35,499 nt of DNA from Phycisphaeraceae bacterium (GTDB lineage Bacteria > Planctomycetota > Phycisphaerae > Phycisphaerales > Phycisphaeraceae): assembly GCA_002704825.1 (NCBI GenBank), contig PAIY01000107.1, positions 1 to 35,499 on the forward strand, given 5' to 3'. The notes below the pieces were generated by a model that made no database searches, was not told the DNA's origin, and saw only the letters and a list, made by a program, of their open reading frames with translations. Every line of letters begins with the position of its first letter. Positions within the stretch are counted from its first letter, which is position 1. This document shows positions 7,057 through 14,906 of the stretch, piece after piece. A program made the position numbers and the translations under genes.

Positions 7057-9116
7057 GTAAAGAAGCTTTGCCCTAATGGCTTGTCTTGATCGATGGCAAG
7101 ACGCTCAGGCAAAATAAAATCTTCAAAGGCATGAATATCAACTTTGGCCATCTCTTGGGCAATTTCTGTGAGTGTTTTATCTTTATCAGTGTTTCGATGT
7201 GTGAATTTCTTGGTGACCTGTTGGAGCTCAACTGTTTGTTGTGGTGTTTCCAGATAGAGTGTTGCAATGCGATCGCGAGAGATAACTGTGAAATTCACAC
7301 CGGTACCGTAGCCAATATGCATCTCGTTTTTCTTGCCGTTCTTTGTTTTAAACTTTATTCTCAAAGGCGTCATTTTCTCTGAGTAAATACGATTCTTCTG
7401 AAGAATACTCGCAATGAGCTGCTTTTTGAAAATCTTTTTTTCGGGATCATCAATCTGCCATTCAGACAAGTCAATGCTAATCGAACCGGACAGGTCGATT
7501 GGTGTAAAATCGTGATCGTTTCCAGGCAATGCGTTGATGACATGCTGTCGTAATAAAGGCCAGCATTGAAGCACTCTTGGCATTTTTTTCAGATCAATCG
7601 CGTAAAACATATCACCCACAACTTCGCCTTGTGGCAGTTGCTTGTATTTCCAAATATGTTGCCCGGTTCTGCCATCGAAAATATCCTTATCCAACATGAC
7701 CAAACCATGACTGAGTAAGACACACTTTGGAACGGTGTTGGGTTGATTTTTTTTAAAAGCCGTTCTCCCCGAGCGACTGGCTGGGACAACATGAATCAGT
7801 GGTGTATCTTTGCCATCGTCTAATGACCAGAGCTTGAAACTCCGATCGCGTGCTGCCATGAGATATTGCCCATCGCGTGAAATCTGCAAGTGTTTTGGAT
7901 CAAACGGCACTTGGCTGATGGTGTTGATCGCCTGACCGGACTTCACATCGATGAGCAGGATGCTTTGATTGGTTTTGCTGAAGACAGCCACAAACTTTCC
8001 ATTGGCACTGACCGCCGGCTGGGTTTGTTGTCCCAGTGGTTGACCGGTATCAAGCTGCCATCGCATCACCGCCGAATCAGGTTCCACAGCAAAAAGCTTA
8101 TTCCAGGGGGTCATCACCAATAATGCATTGTCATGCGTAAAGCGTGCCCATTTCACCCAACTAAATTCTTCCAGTTCCTCACCTTCGGGGACTTCAAAGC
8201 TGATTCGATGATCCGGCGTGGGTTGCCCCCAATCCCAGACATCGACGCGGTAGCGTTGGAAGCTGACACATAATGGTGCATGCCCTGCCACGCGTTTACC
8301 ATCGGGACTGATGGCAATGGGGTTGGTCGCTTCCGAAAATTTGCCACAGTTGATCAATTGACTGGATATCAAATTGACCAGATAGCCTCCGTTGATCGCA
8401 CAGGTACTCTTATGAGTTGCCATAAAAAAGTGATCGCCCTGCTGCATTGCCATTGCCATGGTCCGTTGGTGGTCCCATTCAATTTGCTCAAAAATCGGCA
8501 ACGTAACAGGTTTGAATGTCGGCCCCGGATCGACCATGGGTTGCCAGGGTCCTTTGACCACTGCCACTGCCTTAGCAAGTAGCAATGGCTTGACAGGTAA
8601 TCGCAGACGATCACGTCGCTTTTCCATGAATCGCCGTGAGTTTTGATGAGTATCAGCAATGGGTTCGTAAGTGGTGCCAAAAGTCTGAACCAGGTATTGC
8701 AGGCGTGTTTTGGCTTTGGCAAGTGAAATCGCCAGATTGTCATCACCGACGGACATCTGCATATGACATTGTCGAACCATCCCTTTAAATGAAGTATTCT
8801 TGGGATCACGGAGATTAAAGGCGCGCATCCAATACCAATGCGATTTGTCATCGTCCATGTGTTTAAGCGATACCAGGTATAGTTCGCCATGAACTTGTTG
8901 CACGATACCCGTGGCCCAACGCCATCCCATCCGAAACTGAACTTCCTGTCCTTTTTGGAACGTCCAGTTTTCGAGTGTGATCTGTTCGTTGATTTCCTTG
9001 ATCCCAACCGGATCCGATTCATTAACCTTAACAACAATCTCGGCCCCCATGACCGTTGTCATCGTCCAAAGTAATGACGCTAGAAAACCATATCGTCCAA
9101 TCAAACTTGGCATCAT
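7047..9116 (-). CDS. Secreted SH3/Tudor-like plus WD40-like protein (paralog 2)
   Basis: 689 residues. Two adjacent ATGs are possible (9116, 9113); AAGGGGG lies two bases from the first and five from the second, so 9113 may be the true start. A signal peptide ends near TVMGA-EI. One SH3/Tudor-like module (KGQEVQFRMGWRW...GELYLVSLK) is followed by a helical stretch, WD40-like blades (VDVWDW, ILLIDVKSG, FKLWSLDDG) and a C-terminal alpha/beta region. It aligns with the protein at 2636-4876: GQxVxx...GELYLV matches in the module, and RIDLWDW pairs with RVDVWDW, each followed by a Phe-containing SF strand. It has one module where paralog 1 has two. The function is unknown; the location is extracytoplasmic. 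The stop codon overlaps the end of the AraC gene by 10 bp. Confidence 0.82.
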   Translation of the reverse strand: MMPSLIGRYGFLASLLWTMTTVMGAEIVVKVNESDPVGIKEINEQITLENWTFQKGQEVQFRMGWRWATGIVQQVHGELYLVSLKHMDDDKSHWYWMRAFNLRDPKNTSFKGMVRQCHMQMSVGDDNLAISLAKAKTRLQYLVQTFGTTYEPIADTHQNSRRFMEKRRDRLRLPVKPLLLAKAVAVVKGPWQPMVDPGPTFKPVTLPIFEQIEWDHQRTMAMAMQQGDHFFMATHKSTCAINGGYLVNLISSQLINCGKFSEATNPIAISPDGKRVAGHAPLCVSFQRYRVDVWDWGQPTPDHRISFEVPEGEELEEFSWVKWARFTHDNALLVMTPWNKLFAVEPDSAVMRWQLDTGQPLGQQTQPAVSANGKFVAVFSKTNQSILLIDVKSGQAINTISQVPFDPKHLQISRDGQYLMAARDRSFKLWSLDDGKDTPLIHVVPASRSGRTAFKKNQPNTVPKCVLLSHGLVMLDKDIFDGRTGQHIWKYKQLPQGEVVGDMFYAIDLKKMPRVLQCWPLLRQHVINALPGNDHDFTPIDLSGSISIDLSEWQIDDPEKKIFKKQLIASILQKNRIYSEKMTPLRIKFKTKNGKKNEMHIGYGTGVNFTVISRDRIATLYLETPQQTVELQQVTKKFTHRNTDKDKTLTEIAQEMAKVDIHAFEDFILPERLAIDQDKPLGQSFFTQD

Positions 9117-9156
9117 ATCCCCCTTGAAAATGTCGGACTGTCAGTTCAACTCCGGA

Positions 9157-10917
9157 TCAGGTATACGCCCGTCCGTCTCCGTCCTGTTGTTTGCGTTGCT
9201 GTTTTTCGATTTGTTTCTTGGCTGTGTCGCTGAAGTTCACGGTGATCTCCGGGGAGGGGTCGTGAGGGGCGACGTGCAAGGTCTGCGTCGGGAAGGCGAA
9301 GTTCACGCCGATCTTACCGGCGAGTTTGAAGATGTCGATAAACAGGCGTTCGCGTTCCTGAAGTTCCATGCTCCAGTCGGGCACTTCATGGAAAACATAA
9401 AGCAGGATGTCCAGTGAGTATGGGCCGAACTGGTTGTAATAGACATGGAAATAGTCTTTGCGGGTGTGCGGATGTTCCTTGATGAGTTGGCGGATCCCTT
9501 CGACGAACTCAACCATTTTCTCCGGCTTGGTGTCGTACTGGATGCCAATGAATGTCTTCCACCGGCGATAGCGACGACGGCCGTAATTGTCCACGGTCGC
9601 ACGCACCAGGGCGGCATTGGGGACGGTGATCAGTGAATCGTAAAACGTGCGGATGCGCGTTGAACGGAACCCCAGTTCGACGACGGTGCCTTCGGTGCCA
9701 TCGATAACCACCCAGTCACCGACTTCAAAGGGGCGATCGAGAATCACGGCAATGGAACCAAAGAAGTTTTCGATGGTGTCCTTGGCGGCAAAGGCAAAGG
9801 CCAAACCGCCGATCCCCAGGCCGGTGATCAGTGGCAGGATGTTGATGTTCAGGGATTGGGCACCATAGATCAGCCCGAATGCCACAATGAAAATCTTGAC
9901 GGTCTTGCGGATCAGTGGGACGAGGACATCATCGAACTTGTTGTCGGTTTTGAGCGCTTTGTCCATGAGGACTTCGGAAGCCAGGTCGGTGATGCGCCAT
10001 GCCGCCCAGACGGCGGAGAAGGTGCCGAAGACCTGAATAGCGCCTGCGAGGATGGTGTAGGCCGTGTCTGGTAATTGGAGCATGCGCAGGAACCAATACC
10101 AGAGGATGGCCGCCCCGAGTAACCCGATGGGGCGGACCGCCGTGCCGATGCTCTTGGCATGTTCGGTGGTGGTGTGTCGGGCGATGAGTTTACGGCTGAT
10201 ACCGCCGAGGATGGCGCGGATGATGTGATCGAGAATCACGCCAAGCAATGCGACGATAAAGACGCCGAGCCATTGCCAGTATTCGAGCGTCAGGACGGTG
10301 TGGTTGATGCCTTTGAGTGATGCAGGAATTTTCTTTCGCAGCCAATTCTTGTTCAGCATTTCCTGGACATCTTCGAGCCCTTTGACGGTTTGGATGTCTT
10401 CAAAGGCCAAATACAATTCATGCGAATTTTTAACGGTTGCTGCGGAGAAGAGCCAGCGTCCGTCATCATTTTTCTTAAAGACGATATTGCCATACCGAGC
10501 CAGGTCCTTGAACTTCTCAGGTGTGTCGCGTTTGGGAAAGTAGGTGTAGGTGGCCATGTCCGCCGCGGCTTGCGCATCGGGCAGGGTGGTCGTTTCCCAG
10601 TCGATGAATTCCAGGCGATTGATGACTTCCCATAGGTCGGTTGCGATTTCCTGGAGGCGATCAGGATTAGCTTGTGACATATCCAGGCAGGATTGGACGC
10701 GATCCCAGGCAGCGGTCTGCTTCTCGTGAACCGCTTGCCGGATGGCAGTTAAGAAGAATTTCATGGTATCCCGCGGGGAATTTTGCTCTTCCATGTAAGA
10801 AAGATTTGCCTCGGGGGGATTTGAATTGTTGGCTTCACTGGAGGACTGTGCCCATAACCAAGCTGGACCCAATGCCAGCAGACAAAGCAGGAGCACAATA
10901 AATCGATGCGGCTTCAT
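9157..10917 (-). CDS. MscS-family mechanosensitive ion channel with large periplasmic N-domain
   Basis: A 586-residue protein. A signal peptide (LLLCLLALGPAWLWA) is followed by an extracytoplasmic domain of about 190 residues, then several membrane helices from about residue 215 onward. The conserved pore-lining and beta-domain core follows: GLGIGGLAFAFAAKD at 366-380, then IENFFGSIAVILDRPFEVGD, WVVIDGTEGTVVELGFRSTR and ITVPNAAL. These are diagnostic of the MscS fold, which opens under membrane tension to release solutes on osmotic downshock. The extra N-terminal domain makes it larger than E. coli MscS and similar to extended MscS-like channels. It lies 18 bp downstream of a small membrane-protein gene on the same strand, so the two are probably co-transcribed. 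Confidence 0.94.
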   Translation of the reverse strand: MKPHRFIVLLLCLLALGPAWLWAQSSSEANNSNPPEANLSYMEEQNSPRDTMKFFLTAIRQAVHEKQTAAWDRVQSCLDMSQANPDRLQEIATDLWEVINRLEFIDWETTTLPDAQAAADMATYTYFPKRDTPEKFKDLARYGNIVFKKNDDGRWLFSAATVKNSHELYLAFEDIQTVKGLEDVQEMLNKNWLRKKIPASLKGINHTVLTLEYWQWLGVFIVALLGVILDHIIRAILGGISRKLIARHTTTEHAKSIGTAVRPIGLLGAAILWYWFLRMLQLPDTAYTILAGAIQVFGTFSAVWAAWRITDLASEVLMDKALKTDNKFDDVLVPLIRKTVKIFIVAFGLIYGAQSLNINILPLITGLGIGGLAFAFAAKDTIENFFGSIAVILDRPFEVGDWVVIDGTEGTVVELGFRSTRIRTFYDSLITVPNAALVRATVDNYGRRRYRRWKTFIGIQYDTKPEKMVEFVEGIRQLIKEHPHTRKDYFHVYYNQFGPYSLDILLYVFHEVPDWSMELQERERLFIDIFKLAGKIGVNFAFPTQTLHVAPHDPSPEITVNFSDTAKKQIEKQQRKQQDGDGRAYT

Positions 10918-10935
10918 ATGATCGGATGCCTCTGA

Positions 10936-11256
10936 TTATTGGAAGTCGGATGAATCACGGTTGATGACCGTGACATTGCGTCGGCCCTGATCATCACGAC
11001 CAGTGACAAGCCGACGTAAGAAGTGTAACGCATTGCGTCCCATGTTCATCAGTGTGGACAGGACATAGAGTACGGCAAAGAAGATCAATCCCACGAGGAT
11101 TGCCAGCAGTGTCAACGCTAAGAGCGGCAGGAAAATCACCAGACCGACAACGGTCAGTGACGTCCAGACAACCCATGCCGGCGCACCGGAAAGTTTGAAA
11201 AGGTGCCTTGCCGGTCCCTGGCTGCCAAAATTGTGAATGTGCATGCGCCACTTCAT
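10936..11256 (-). CDS. Small membrane protein, two predicted TM helices
   Basis: 106 residues. A short basic N-terminus with three His is followed by a nearly continuous hydrophobic span (about 29-70: WVVWTSLTVVGLVIFLPLL and LTLLAILVGLIFFAVLYVL), consistent with two membrane helices, then a basic, Arg-rich cytoplasmic tail (RRLVTGRDDQGRR). No family is recognised. It sits directly upstream of the MscS-like gene and is probably first in that operon, so a role as a small partner or modulator of the channel is possible but unproven. No strong Shine-Dalgarno is seen before the ATG. Confidence 0.72.
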   Translation of the reverse strand: MKWRMHIHNFGSQGPARHLFKLSGAPAWVVWTSLTVVGLVIFLPLLALTLLAILVGLIFFAVLYVLSTLMNMGRNALHFLRRLVTGRDDQGRRNVTVINRDSSDFQ

Positions 11257-11415
11257 GTTTTAAAGGTAAATGCATTGAAAGGGAAACACAAACGCCAAGC
11301 CTAAAAGTTTTGTAAAAGCCCGTAAGTTTCCATGTAGATTGCTTAAGTCGTCAAAGACAGTTGTCGATAGCAAATCTGGAGGCTACGCCAGCAAGGCGTT
11401 TGAGGAGAAAGTTTC

Positions 11416-12309
11416 ATGACCCAGGCTATGAGTCAACCTGCCGAATCAGCCAAAGCCGATGTTGTTGCATCCGCGATTGGTGAAATCAGCCATATTGCGA
11501 CCCTGCCCGAGGTCACGCTCAAGATCATCAATCTTGTTGAAGATCCCAACTCCACCGCCCAGGATTTGAACAAAGTCATCACCAATGACCCGGCCCTTGG
11601 CGCTCGCATTCTCAAGGTGGTCAACAGTGCGTTCTACGGTCTTCCGGGCCAGATCGCCTCGATCAACCGTGCGATCGTGCTTTTGGGCCTCAATGCCGTG
11701 AAGAACATCGCCATCGCCGCGTCGTTGGCCAAGTTGTTCCGCGGTGGTCAGATCGCCCCGCACTTTGATGCACATGATCTGTGGAATCACAGCATTGCTG
11801 TCGCCACCGCCACCAAGATGATTGGCAAAGAAGCCCAGCTTGGACTGGCAGACGAAGCGTTCCTTGCCGGTCTGATTCACGACATCGGCATCATGGTCGA
11901 AATCCAGGCGATGCGTGGCAAGTTCGTTGAAGTGATTCTCAAGAAAAAAGAAAACCCGGAACTGTCGCTGCGTGCGATTGAGACGGAGATTCTCGGTGCC
12001 GACCACCAGGAATTTGGTGCTGGCCTGTGTCGTGCCTGGAAGTTCCCCAACAGTTTCATCTACGTGACGGGTCACCATCACAACCCCATGGAACTCGAAG
12101 AAGACCAGCGCAAGCTTGCTTCTGCGGTGAACCTTGCAGACGTGCTAGTCGCTAAACTCGGCATAGGCTATACAGACACTGTCGATAATCTGGAATTTAA
12201 TCAAGAAGTCCTCGCGGACCTTAACTTGACCTGTGATCAGGTCGAAAAAATTGGCGAGGCGTTACCCAACGCAATGGAAGAAGCAGAGAACCTGCTCGAC
12301 GCTGCTTGA
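11416..12309 (+). CDS. HDOD-domain signalling protein
   Basis: 297 residues. The HDOD fold spans about residues 20-220: the entry segment (ISHIATLPEVTLKIINLVED), NDPALGARILKVVNSAFYGLPGQI, INRAIVLLGLNAVKNIA, then the HD-like core (DLWNHSIAVA, AFLAGLIHDIGIMVE) and HHHNP. HDOD proteins are cytoplasmic relatives of HD phosphohydrolases, usually lacking the full metal site and acting in signalling or regulation of motility and stress. No extra output domain is present. GAGGAGAAAG ends about seven bases before the ATG, a strong Shine-Dalgarno supporting this start; a second in-frame ATG at 11428 is weaker. A strong terminator follows, so it is monocistronic. Confidence 0.92.
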   Translation: MTQAMSQPAESAKADVVASAIGEISHIATLPEVTLKIINLVEDPNSTAQDLNKVITNDPALGARILKVVNSAFYGLPGQIASINRAIVLLGLNAVKNIAIAASLAKLFRGGQIAPHFDAHDLWNHSIAVATATKMIGKEAQLGLADEAFLAGLIHDIGIMVEIQAMRGKFVEVILKKKENPELSLRAIETEILGADHQEFGAGLCRAWKFPNSFIYVTGHHHNPMELEEDQRKLASAVNLADVLVAKLGIGYTDTVDNLEFNQEVLADLNLTCDQVEKIGEALPNAMEEAENLLDAA

Positions 12310-12375
12310 TGGGTGACACATTATCCGGAGCCTGAAAAGGTTCCCACTTACTTAGGCGTCTCTCTTTTCCCTCCG

Positions 12376-12410
12376 GGCGACGATTCGTATGAATCGTCGC
12401 CTCTTTTTTT
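12376..12410 (+). terminator. Rho-independent terminator of the HDOD gene
   Basis: GGCGACGATTC (12376-12386) pairs perfectly with GAATCGTCGCC (12391-12401) around a GTAT loop, followed by a T-rich run to 12410. Confidence 0.93.
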
Positions 12411-12440
12411 GCGCGCACCTGAAACGTCATCTCTCAAAAT

Positions 12441-12494
12441 TCATCAAGACATTTTTTACCGCAGAGACACAGAGGTCTCAGAGGTAAGAGAGAG
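12441..12494. repeat. Left inverted repeat of a 500-bp element
   Basis: Contains TTTTTTACCGCAGAGACACA, then CTCAGAGGTAAGAGAGAG. It is inverted relative to 12895-12940. The outer 20 bases (12441-12460) match at 17 of 20, the CAGAGA core is shared, and an inner block CTCAGAG-x2-AAGAGAG is shared after an indel of about 8 bp. Confidence 0.7.
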
Positions 12495-12580
12495 TAAGTA
12501 ATGCATCGTTCTATCTGTAAATAAGGCATATTCTAAGCATCAGATAGAATGTTTTCGCTCAGTAAACTTGCAGTGGTTAT

Positions 12581-12886
12581 TTACATACCATGGCCATGGT
12601 GAGGATGTTGTTCAACAAGTTGATGTATCAGACCATTAAGTGAACGCTTGCATTGTGGGCAAAATAAATGACCGCATACTTCTTCCATTTGTATACCACA
12701 AGCAGGGCAAAACCAATTTCCTCCAACTGGAAATTTCAAGGATTCTTGAGGTGAGTCGTATGAATTATCACCAAATCTTTCAAGTAAGAGTGATTGCATG
12801 GACTTGGAAAGAGTCATATTTCCGGGAACGCATTTCAGCACTCCATCGATATCCCTAAGTAGACTGTTACATTTGGGACAATACAT
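12581..12886 (-). CDS. Small zinc-ribbon protein with His-rich tail
   Basis: 101 residues. An N-terminal CPKC (C3, C6) with C19 could form a partial knuckle. A C-terminal ribbon has C60-x2-C63, C71-x-H73 and C76-x2-C79. The tail is His-rich (H94, H96, H97, H99). This suggests a structural-zinc protein, perhaps a nucleic-acid or protein adaptor; no named family is recognised. The Cys pairs and continuous frame argue for a real gene despite poor start signals. It is the only ORF of note inside an element bounded by inverted repeats at 12441-12494 and 12895-12940, and it is more AT-rich than its flanks, which suggests cargo of a mobile or once-mobile unit. Confidence 0.65.
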   Translation of the reverse strand: MYCPKCNSLLRDIDGVLKCVPGNMTLSKSMQSLLLERFGDNSYDSPQESLKFPVGGNWFCPACGIQMEEVCGHLFCPQCKRSLNGLIHQLVEQHPHHGHGM

Positions 12887-12894
12887 AGGCAGAC

Positions 12895-12940
12895 AACTCT
12901 CTTGTCTCTGAGTTCTCTGTGGTAAAAACTGCCTTGATCA
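12895..12940. repeat. Right inverted repeat of the 500-bp element
   Basis: The reverse complement reads TGATCAAGGCAGTTTTTACC followed by ACAGAGAACTCAGAGACAAG, mirroring the left repeat at 12441-12494. It ends 18 bp short of the stop codon of the YqgE-family gene. Confidence 0.7.
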
Positions 12941-12957
12941 AAGTCTCGATTGCAGGC

Positions 12958-13521
12958 TCAGTTCATCGTCGGATCATGCGGGATCATGTGCGGCAGGAGA
13001 TTGGGATAGGCGATATCGCGGTCGGCGGTCTGGGTGACCTGTCGCCAGAGGTCTTCGATTTGGGCAGTGAAGACCAGGTCCAACTGGGCAGGGATCGACT
13101 TCCAGGAGCCAGCTGCGATCTCTTCTTCGAGTTGGCCCGGCGCCCAGCCGGCATAGCCGATGTAGCATTTGATCTGCTCGGCACCGCGACGCATCAGCCA
13201 ACTGACATTCTCTTCCTCAACACTGAGAAAGACACCGGGCAGTATCTGCTTCTCGCCGACATCCTTGCGGGTATGCAAAGCCATGATCGGCCCCTGGCAA
13301 GGTCCACCGATACCCAACTGGCCGTCACATTTGCATGGCGAGGAGCCGACCTGTTCCCATGCCTGTTGCACGGAAAGATTGCTCGGGCGATTGAGGACCA
13401 AAGCCAATGCGCCGTCGGCATCATGCTGAACCATCAACATCACCGTCTGGCGAAAGTTTGGATCATCCATACTCGGGGAGGCGATGAGGAAATGTCCCTG
13501 TAGTGAACTCATGTCTTCCAT
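12958..13521 (-). CDS. YqgE/AlgH family (DUF179) protein
   Basis: About 187 residues from the ATG at 13521; an ATG at 13512, preceded by GGAAG, is an alternative. The open frame runs back to 13587, but the extra Cys-rich residues are unlike the family. Family features: LQGHFLIASPSMDDPNFRQT near the start, VMLMVQHDADGALALVLNRP, a GGPCQGP segment in place of the usual GGPV, and YIGYAGWAPGQLEEEI, where the GY.GW.pGQLE motif is diagnostic. YqgE/AlgH proteins are cytoplasmic; AlgH is linked to alginate regulation in Pseudomonas, but the biochemical role is unresolved. At the C-terminus the usual LGxDPSxLS..AGHA region is replaced by an unrelated-looking tail. Confidence 0.87.
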   Translation of the reverse strand: MEDMSSLQGHFLIASPSMDDPNFRQTVMLMVQHDADGALALVLNRPSNLSVQQAWEQVGSSPCKCDGQLGIGGPCQGPIMALHTRKDVGEKQILPGVFLSVEEENVSWLMRRGAEQIKCYIGYAGWAPGQLEEEIAAGSWKSIPAQLDLVFTAQIEDLWRQVTQTADRDIAYPNLLPHMIPHDPTMN

Positions 13522-13673
13522 TGTAGAGTCACAGCCGCAAAAACAAAACGGCATGCAACGGGCGCTTGATTCAAAATGACGAATCAACCGTTAAGTTGCG
13601 ACGTACAACAGCGTGCGACCTGCGCAATGACAGGATCACGGTGCCAAACGCTCAACTCAATATTGGAAGACGA

Positions 13674-13889
13674 TCAGTCGGTGCAGGGCATGTCGCCGGG
13701 GTAGTTGGCACAAACAATGCTGGCATGGCCTGCTTGTGTTTGAACCAATGTACCACGTTCTTCGACCTGCTCGGCACTCCAGCTGCTCGCTTCGCCTTTG
13801 ACGTCGCGAACAACATTGGGGGTGGCGATTTGGCCATCGTCTGAAACGTGGACTTCATAAACCTTGGTGACGGGAATACGCAAAATCAT
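13674..13889 (-). CDS. Small hypothetical protein (71 aa)
   Basis: 71 residues, no family recognised. The first half is strand-like (RIPVTKVYEVHVSDDGQIA), the second holds an EE-rich helix and ends in a Cys-containing tail (IVCANYPGDMPCTD). A Shine-Dalgarno-like AAAGGA lies about ten bases before the ATG at 13889. Overlapping frames on both strands look like shadows. It stands alone between the YqgE-family and rsmE genes, all on the minus strand but with gaps too large for tight coupling. Confidence 0.55.
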   Translation of the reverse strand: MILRIPVTKVYEVHVSDDGQIATPNVVRDVKGEASSWSAEQVEERGTLVQTQAGHASIVCANYPGDMPCTD

Positions 13890-14018
13890 GATTCACGAAT
13901 CCTTTCTCGTGTCGGTGGCATGGACAAGAAATGCCACCTGACTCCCGATAAAATTATCACGTAATAGGAGTCATCGGTAAATCATTGCGAAAAGATTCTA
14001 TATTCGATTAAAAATATT

Positions 14019-14741
14019 TCAATATCTTTTGATCGTTGTTCGCAAAATTGCGACACTGGCAACCGCTGCAGTCTCGATACGCAGTACATACGGCGCAAAC
14101 TGCCAGGACCTAAAGCCTTGCCCCAAAGCCCATTGAATCTCATCATCCGTAAAACCACCCTCCGGGCCAATGAGCATTAACATTGTTTGAATTTCCGGAT
14201 TTGGGACGTCGATCACCTCGCCAGTCGGCAGGCCGATACGCTTTTCGTCAAACTGTCGCTGAGCCAGATCTTTCAAATCCATGGGTTGGCTGATCATCAT
14301 GCCATGCGTTCGACCGCATTGTTTGGAGGCCTCAGCGATAATGCGCTCAAAGCGATCAAGCTTGTTGGGCTTGGCTTCGACGACGCTGCGCTCCGTGCTG
14401 ATGGGAATTAGTTCATCGACACCCAGTTGGCAAAGCTGATTGACCATATCGTCCGCCCTGCCGCCCTTGGGCATCGCACAGGCCAACGTGATGCGGGGCA
14501 GCAATGGCGGGACCTGCGAAACTTCCTGAATCTCGACCGTCATCACCGGCTTGCATTGGGTGATCTGCCCCACTGCCAATTGCCCTGTGCCATCGACCAG
14601 TTCCACGCGGTCGCCGGTCTGCATGCGCAGGACTTTCCAGGCATGTTTACTCTGCTGCGGGTCCAACGCCACGGTCAATCCGGCAGAGAATGCTGCAACT
14701 GCCTGTTGTGTCGGACTTTGCCCCACGTAAAAGCGTCTCAT
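14019..14741 (-). CDS. rsmE: 16S rRNA (uracil-1498-N3)-methyltransferase RsmE
   Basis: 240 residues, the usual RsmE length. RsmE uses SAM to methylate N3 of U1498 in 16S rRNA within the small subunit decoding region. The N-terminal PUA-like domain (MRRFYVG, SKHAWKVLRMQTGDRVELVDG at 31-51) is followed by the SPOUT trefoil-knot domain: MPKGGRADDMVNQLCQLGVD (90-109), EASKQCGR at 137-144, GPEGGF at 192-197, and LRIETA at 220-225, which replaces the more common LRTETA. A Shine-Dalgarno-like GAGG precedes the ATG. It is not in an operon with prmA in this window. Confidence 0.95.
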   Translation of the reverse strand: MRRFYVGQSPTQQAVAAFSAGLTVALDPQQSKHAWKVLRMQTGDRVELVDGTGQLAVGQITQCKPVMTVEIQEVSQVPPLLPRITLACAMPKGGRADDMVNQLCQLGVDELIPISTERSVVEAKPNKLDRFERIIAEASKQCGRTHGMMISQPMDLKDLAQRQFDEKRIGLPTGEVIDVPNPEIQTMLMLIGPEGGFTDDEIQWALGQGFRSWQFAPYVLRIETAAVASVAILRTTIKRY

Positions 14742-14906
14742 CGGACCTCATTCCCAAAGCTTGGTGATCATGGATTCATTGTGGCAAGCAAGAATTTTGA
14801 GTCTGCTGCGCCAATGGTCGATAACATATAAATAGCGTTCAACTCGCCCTGACGCCATGGCTGCGTCCTGGGTGAATTGTAGAGTACAGGATAGCAACTG
14901 CTGTGG

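Noticed and set aside
12313..12501. 62-residue plus-strand open frame after the HDOD gene
   Set aside because: Runs through a perfect terminator hairpin and the left inverted repeat; not a plausible gene.
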